A stretch of 64,000 nt of DNA from Ascidia mentula (lineage: Eukaryota > Chordata > Ascidiacea > Phlebobranchia > Ascidiidae), in the NCBI GenBank assembly GCA_947561715.1, contig OX387204.1, forward strand, positions 4,779,001-4,843,000, read 5' to 3'. A model generated the notes under the pieces. The model saw only the letters and a program-made list of their open reading frames with translations, was not told the origin of the DNA and searched no databases. The position numbers and the translations under genes are program-made. Positions 58,179 through 64,000 of the stretch are shown in pieces (the first letter of the stretch is position 1; each line of letters starts with the position of its first letter).

Positions 58179-58604
58179 CTAATCCATGTCATCATCAAAA
58201 GAGAACTTCTCTGAATCCATTTCTAAAATCATGAAATGAACAAAATAATTTACACGAAATTTATACAAAAATCAAATTCAAGACACAAGCGTTATTTAAG
58301 TAACCTTGACGTCAGTCCGCAAGTCTGAAAAACCGCCCGGTTAGCACAAGCATTTTTTAATTAGTGAAAACACGCCAAACTTACAGAGAGCTTCTCGAAC
58401 ATTGTCACCAATTTTCGTTATCGTGTTAAACAACCGCCAGGCGATGTGCTTACCTTCATCCAGCTTGTGTTTTTTATTACGATGGCCCCATCGCACACGG
58501 CGCCTGACCACCCACCATTCACGGCGTAGATTCCCAGACTCCGCCGAGTCGAAAGCGAGAAGGACGAATCCAAGAAGGAGAGCAAATACTACAAATTTGT
58601 TCAT
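58179..58604 (-). CDS. Secreted cationic W/R-rich host-defence peptide precursor, copy 6 (most diverged)
   Basis: Coding exons 58604-58454 and 58222-58179; 64 aa with the stop inside the second exon. Signal peptide MNKFVVFALLLGFVLLAFDS plus AES, still clearly family. The core begins GNLRREWWVVRRRVRWGHRN, then KKHKLDE: Trp-, Arg- and His-containing. The acidic exon encodes MDSEKFSFDDDMD. Its layout keeps phase-1 splicing and a tttttttag acceptor right before the ATG, but it lacks the extra stop-only exon. It lies outside the 2.6-kb units and is probably the oldest branch. I found no convincing TATA box upstream. Confidence 0.75.
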
Positions 58605-61600
58605 CTAAAAAAAGAGGCATCCATTATGCAGTGAAAGGCAAAGATCGAACCCAGCTGACTCGCAAGCGGTAAACAAAGTCTCAATTGCGAGCTGGAGGTA
58701 ATGTATAGCAGTCAGTCATCATGTTTTGTGTCTTTCATAATCCCGACCATCTATTGCCTTCTTACAATTATATATTGTTCTTTTATTTGGTAGAACTACA
58801 ACATAAAGTACAACTAAATTAAAACACAAATTCAACCGCTACATAAAAGCAAACAACTCTTCAACAGTCTGAGCAACTATAGCGGATAAGCGAGATAATC
58901 GTGCCTTTTGTACATGCACGACTGACACAGTCAACGATAATAGCCAGAAAGAGCGATCTTTGCTTTAAAATAGCGTCTAATTGAGTTCGCTTATGCGTCT
59001 CATAATCGCTCCGTGTGGCGTTTCACTGCACGGCTATTTTTAAGCGTACCCCTTTTCAAGAAAAAAATAATTTGCACAATGAAGACAGTTTGAGAAACCT
59101 AAAAATAAAATAAGCAATGTGGAGCCAATAATATGAATTGTGTATAAGCTGCAGACAGATGGTCACTGTTTCGACCTAAAAGGTCTCATCAGTGCAGCTG
59201 GTTTGACTATAAGACGACTTTGCTGACCAAACTGCCAAGCAAAGACTTCCACTTTGTGGTGACCATACAATCACCGTCATCCGTTGGGCACCAAACTAGG
59301 TGCAACAAAAAACGGAGAAAACAAGGTGGAAACACTATGGCCAAGCAAAGCTCAACCAATAGTGCCGTCAGGCCCCGTGTCACAATAATCATATGATAAG
59401 CAATGTGGAGCCAATAATATGAATTGTGTATAAGCTGCATTTAGGTCGAAACAGTGGCCATCTGTCTGCAGCTATTACACTAAAAATAAAACTTTACATA
59501 TTTCTCCATACATCAATTTTAGCCAAATCGTATGTTAATCGCGAATAGGTTTTCTACTAAATGGATCGAACGCGATGCCGTCGGTCGATCGACGCGCACC
59601 CAACAGTTGCAGCTACTTATTTTCGAACAAGAAATATACAGCAATCAACGTTGGGAAGGAAAGACGCTGCTGTGACTGCAATATGCTCTGTGGTAAAATT
59701 GACAGTCACCCCACAAGCGGCAAGATCGATTAAAAACTTTTCGGAAATATAAACAAAAACAGAACGTTGTGGTCATCTTACTCGAACGTGATCTTCGTGT
59801 TTCTTATTATAGCTTGCTATTTCGCTTCACAATCATTGAGTGTTCTGCAGGAGTGTTGTTCAACAAAGATTATGTGTAGAATTTATCTATGCATTTGTTT
59901 CTCATCTGTACAAAAATATTTCTGTTCGGAAAACCTTTACCTTTGTACTACAGATTTCATGTGTCATTGTTAACAAAGTGGACTCATTCCCAAAATAGAT
60001 AAATTAGTTTTTTAATTTTTATTTCTATTTCTGGCTTGGTTTTCTCTATTTTTTTCTCATGGTGAAGAGATTTTTATAGATAGATTCCGAACATGTTTCG
60101 TGTTGGGTTCTTTAGCCGTTTCACATACGTCTTACCACCTTATTTTTGGATCGGTACATTTCACGAAATGAGCTGTATATAATGATGGTAAATCGTAAGA
60201 GTTCCATGAACAATATTTTCAAAATAGAGAATCTATATAAAAGCGAATCATTTTGTAATTAATTCCTTGTGCAACGGTGCTAAATTTACCCAACTGTTTT
60301 CAATAAACACTAATAATTGAGACAATATTTAAAATAAACTACACCTCCTTCCAAAGTTGCCAGCTGAATATCGAGGCAAAGGATTCTACATTGTGGTGAC
60401 TATATGCAGTCACCGACATTTGATGCATGGTCACAAAACTATAGGTTTAAACCACTGTCGACGAACCTATAGGTTGAACTTACCATGTCCAACCTTATAA
60501 AACCAATCGCGCCTCAGGCTGTTTGTAATAAAAATCATTAGTGAACAATTGTGAGGTTTGGTAAATATTGGTTGTAGTATACTAAATCAAAATGATAATA
60601 CTTAGAGAAAGTGTTATGTTTATGTCGCACCATATGGACAAATCATAGCATAAATGTAAAGCATTTTGTTTGTGCTTCATCGGTGCCGAACAACCATTAA
60701 ATGACGACGTCCCATATGCTGTGTTTCGGCACGAACTCTGTCAGCCACCATCATGTCGGTATAATGTATTCTGGCACAACCTTCCACATTCTGTCAGCTA
60801 TAAAAGTTTTTGTTTTTAAAACTTGTTTGCACAAAAACAAGGAATATTTTTCTTAATTAACTGTTTGAAAATACAACATAAATATCAGGTAAACATTATG
60901 ATTGAACAAAATTACGCCATTATGCCAAAAACAAGTAGGATCCACGTAAAACGTATGCAAGAAAAAACAAGGAGAATTAGTTAATGATACAGCGATGTTA
61001 CAGACGTGGTTATTAGAAACCTCTCACAAAAAAGTAAATTTATTTTGCATCAAAACAATTACGAGTAGATACGTTCTCGTGTACGAGCCACATAAAGCGT
61101 AACACGTCGAGAATAAACGCAATAAAATTTTTTTTCGAAAAAATGTGCTTGCCAAGAATGGAACTTGCGTTCCATCGCATTGCCTAAACATCGTTTGATG
61201 ACAGCCGTATACATCAGTGACTCTCAACCTGTGGTACGCGAGAGCCTTTCGGATCGTATATGAAGCTACATGTGAAAAAACAAAAATGTTAGTAATAAAC
61301 AAATCCAATTATTACAAGTCTGCACAACTGAATATCCGCATCTTTAACATCCCCTGGCTTTCCCCCTGGAATATCCGCCTTACACTGTGTTTACGGTATA
61401 TGTTGTATGTGTTTTGCGCATCATTTTGTTTTCAACTTTGGCCAGGAACCAGGTAGGTGGCACTCGATAACAGTAAAACATTTTAAAAATGTATGGTCTA
61501 AATATTAACACCTTCTCAATTTCATATGTTTTGCATCGGCACGATTTCAGGAAGGGGTATCAGCTTCCTATTTATTAAATCCATCGTGGTGTGATGTGGC

Positions 61601-63631
61601 TCCCAACATCCTCAAGCGCTTCTATAAAGAAAATTCCAGAAAACTGATTAATCGCAGGCTAAAAGCAATTACTTCCACCGCCGCGACTTCGCAGGTTCTA
61701 ATTTCAACGGCTGACTCAAAATCTTACTTCCACAGTAACATATGTTATTGTCATACGTTTGGGAGAGCGAACGAGCACTTTTGTTCAGTGCTTTTTTTCA
61801 GTGAAATTTACACTCTGATATTATCCTGTTCTTTGCTTATTTTGCCAAACAAATTGCAAGAGTTTCTAAAACCTACAGCGCCATGCACGAGTTATGCAGT
61901 TGCAATGTTTTTCTACCAAACCCACGTTGACAAATTTATTATTATTTGACTTTTGAAGCCCTTTGAATAATGGGCATGTTTGTTTGACATGTTTTTTCGG
62001 AAAACTAAGACGGGAAATTACTTTCGTCAGTATTTTCATTGTTTGTTCAACAAATTGTCAAGATAGTATTTTTTTCTTGTACAGACAAGTAAAAATATAC
62101 AACCGTTCACACATAAAGTTGTTAGGCCTACTTTCCTGGAACGACGGAAAGTTGTGCAAAATTTGATCCGTAAACTTATACTCGTTTGCCACCTAGCGGA
62201 TTTAAATTTTCGCACCATAAAATAGCCAGATGTGTGATAACTGCTAACATAAATATAATACATCTAGAAACTGCCTATATTGTCTAGGTATATGTCAAAA
62301 GGGTGATTAATCTTTGTATGATGAATATATGCATTACAAACAGCAAAACAAAATCAATTACTGTAAGTTTTTTGTAGTAAACTTTTCGGATTACGCAACA
62401 CAACTGTGGTAAGAAATTAAACAAGTTTGAAATGATTTTAAACATGTTGAATAGGTATAACGTTACATGAAATAGATTTTTCTGTCAGTTTAACGTTAAT
62501 TAATTTTATGCACGCAAAACTATTTAATGCGAAGTATCGGCTTGTTTGCGTGAGCAAATTGTCGTAATTCGGGACTACAGCTTTTGAATGTTTTACTTGA
62601 TGCTGCCATGACTGGACTAGAGTCTGCTTTGCGTGTTCTTTGCTACTAAATTTGACTCCGTGATGAGACTTATTACTTTATTGAACAGAAAGACACGTTG
62701 CAATATCTGGTGGCGTAACTGTTCCAAGCGCTATTGACTGAGAGAGTAACTTATACCGCGTGCCAGCAGTTGATTTTTAGTTAAGTGTCAGAGACTAGTT
62801 AGGTGGCTGAGAATGTCAGAATGAATGAATTGCGAACGGGAAACACGTATTTAACAAGTTAAGATGAAAAAAAAGGTTTGTCGTCGAGCCGGATGCTAAA
62901 AAAGCTGTGCAAGTTATGCAGGAAAGCCTAACTCCGTCTGCATCCTTCGTTCTGTCTGCGTTCCATTTGTGTGATGATTAAAGTCATGCAAAATGCGTGG
63001 TTCTACAAGTACACACCGGTTCATAGGCATCACAGCCAAGCTGAATCAGACTAGTCACAGATAGATCAGAAAATCTCTCTCTAAAGTAGGCTAAATATGT
63101 GCGTAACTCTCCTTTAGATAATTAACTCAAACATATGTAACATTATTTGTTAATATATAATGAGGTAGGGACGATTTTGAATGTAAGTGTAACTATCAAT
63201 TTTTCTAAAAATTTTGAAATATCTTTCTGAAATAAAATTGCTCCTTCCTCATTACTGCTTACGTCACGGCTGGTTACGTTCCTGGGTGACGTTAGGTTCT
63301 GGTTGATAGCTTCGGTAGTGGTAGTGGGTGTCCTGTTCTGTTGTTGGCACTTGTAATTAGCCTAATTTTTAATCAAACTTTTGCTGACAACAATGCAAGC
63401 TCACTTCTCGAAAAATTAGTATGTTGTAAGTAATTTTTTTCCGTCTGCGAGTTTTATTGATTATCTTCTCATCATGTTTGGTTTGAAAACTATTTTTAAA
63501 TGTTTTTTTTTTTTTGTGACATTTCAGAGTTGCACAAAAAAACGATTTTTTAACAGAAATGAGTACATAAAGCTATCAAAATAACCGTTCATTGTTTATC
63601 AATCTGTACTGCTTGTTTATGATTTTGGAAA
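58605..63631. other. Gene-poor region with repeats and array relics
   Basis: No supported gene in 5 kb. It contains the inverted-repeat element at 59112-59475, a related fragment at about 60355-60480, relics of the peptide-array spacer near 60713 and 61523, and a lone hAT-like terminus (cagtgactctcaacctg) near 61215. The longest frames (94-117 codons) have no family resemblance. A pyrimidine-rich acceptor ending 63527 belongs to the next gene. Confidence 0.55.
59112..59475. mobile_element. Inverted-repeat element (non-autonomous, family unknown)
   Basis: A 42-bp segment starting aagcaatgtggagccaataa occurs at 59112 and again at 59398. Within it, gcagacagatggtcactgtt (about 59152) has its near-perfect inverse complement at about 59440-59471. 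The core carries ggtgaccatacaatcaccgt, itself partly palindromic. A reverse copy lies at 56518-56712 and a diverged one near 60355. No coding potential; a MITE-like element is the best guess. Confidence 0.65.
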
Positions 63632-64000
63632 ATGTTGCCTTCCAAGAGTGTCTTCAGGGGAATCAACCTCTGCCTGTTTGTTGTGTTTTTCTTTGTTGCC
63701 CCTGCACTTACTCAAGCAATTGCTGTAAGTATTATATCTACACAAATCTGTTTTTTACACAGTACACCAATTACATATTTTTGTAAACTTCTACAGAATG
63801 AAGGAACAATGAGACATACTCTTGCAATTGAGGAAAAGGATGAAGGTGTTCAAGACGAAAGCAAGAATTCTGATATTGAAAAAGATCCAAGTATGAACCT
63901 AATGTCACTAAGAAGATATGTAACATTGGTACTTTTACAGTAAAGTGTTAGTATCAATTTCAATTGGTAGTACTATCAATGTTCTAATCATCATTGCTAT
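63632..64000 (+). CDS. Unidentified secreted or membrane protein, N-terminal part
   Basis: First coding exon 63632-63724 starts MLPSKSVFRGINLCLFVVFF and continues to VAPALTQAIA, a clear signal peptide of about 28 residues. A gtaagt donor follows. The second exon begins at 63797 after acceptor cttctacag and encodes an acidic segment (HTLAIEEKDEGVQDESKNSD), then a possible donor at 63890. Reading on instead gives a stop at 63943. An acceptor ending 63527, in a run of T, fits a 5' UTR splice or spliced-leader site. I do not recognise the family; the rest lies beyond the window. Confidence 0.6.

Overview
This is eukaryotic animal DNA, almost certainly from an ascidian tunicate and most likely Ciona. 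The evidence is: compact multi-exon genes with short GT-AG introns; animal-specific families (integrin beta, KLF, TPR, SIRT6, ALG13); AG acceptors just upstream of start codons, as expected for spliced-leader trans-splicing; and a cluster of W/R-rich host-defence peptide precursors whose layout recalls the Ciona hemocyte antimicrobial peptides. The species call is inference.

Layout. 1-6744 (+): 3' part of a Krüppel-like factor gene with a PLDLS CtBP-type motif and three C-terminal zinc fingers; one 3.3-kb intron splits the finger region. 8396-10593 (+): complete SIRT6-type sirtuin, 359 aa. 10749-11497 (+): complete ALG13-type glycosyltransferase subunit, 162 aa. It starts only about 150 nt after the sirtuin stop, with a splice acceptor just before its ATG, so the pair may be an operon. 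12573-19345 (+): complete integrin beta, 20 exons, 846 aa. 20370-22508 (-): diverged kinase-like gene, 4 exons, 443 aa, with the DFG aspartate replaced and a very long activation segment. 24564-44802 (+): complete nucleoporin TPR, 50 exons, 2384 aa. All exon joins in these models keep the reading frame.

45.3-61.6 kb is a tandemly duplicated region. It carries six minus-strand genes for small secreted cationic peptides, each with a signal peptide plus cationic domain in one exon and an acidic tail in the next. Units 1 and 2 are near-identical 2.6-kb repeats; unit 3 is older; copy 4 looks degenerate; copy 5 lies beside a duplicated fragment of the 3' end of TPR; copy 6 is the most diverged. Four copies keep an extended upstream region with a TATA box and a 5' untranslated exon. 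About 5 kb without a recognisable gene follows. The window ends in the first exons of an unidentified secreted or membrane protein (63632 onward, +).

Mobile DNA is modest: non-autonomous hAT-like elements in introns of the integrin and TPR genes, and an inverted-repeat family near the peptide array. I saw no tRNA, rRNA or CRISPR array. Gene models are manual exon chaining by reading frame, splice consensus and family resemblance; no alignment or transcript data were available.
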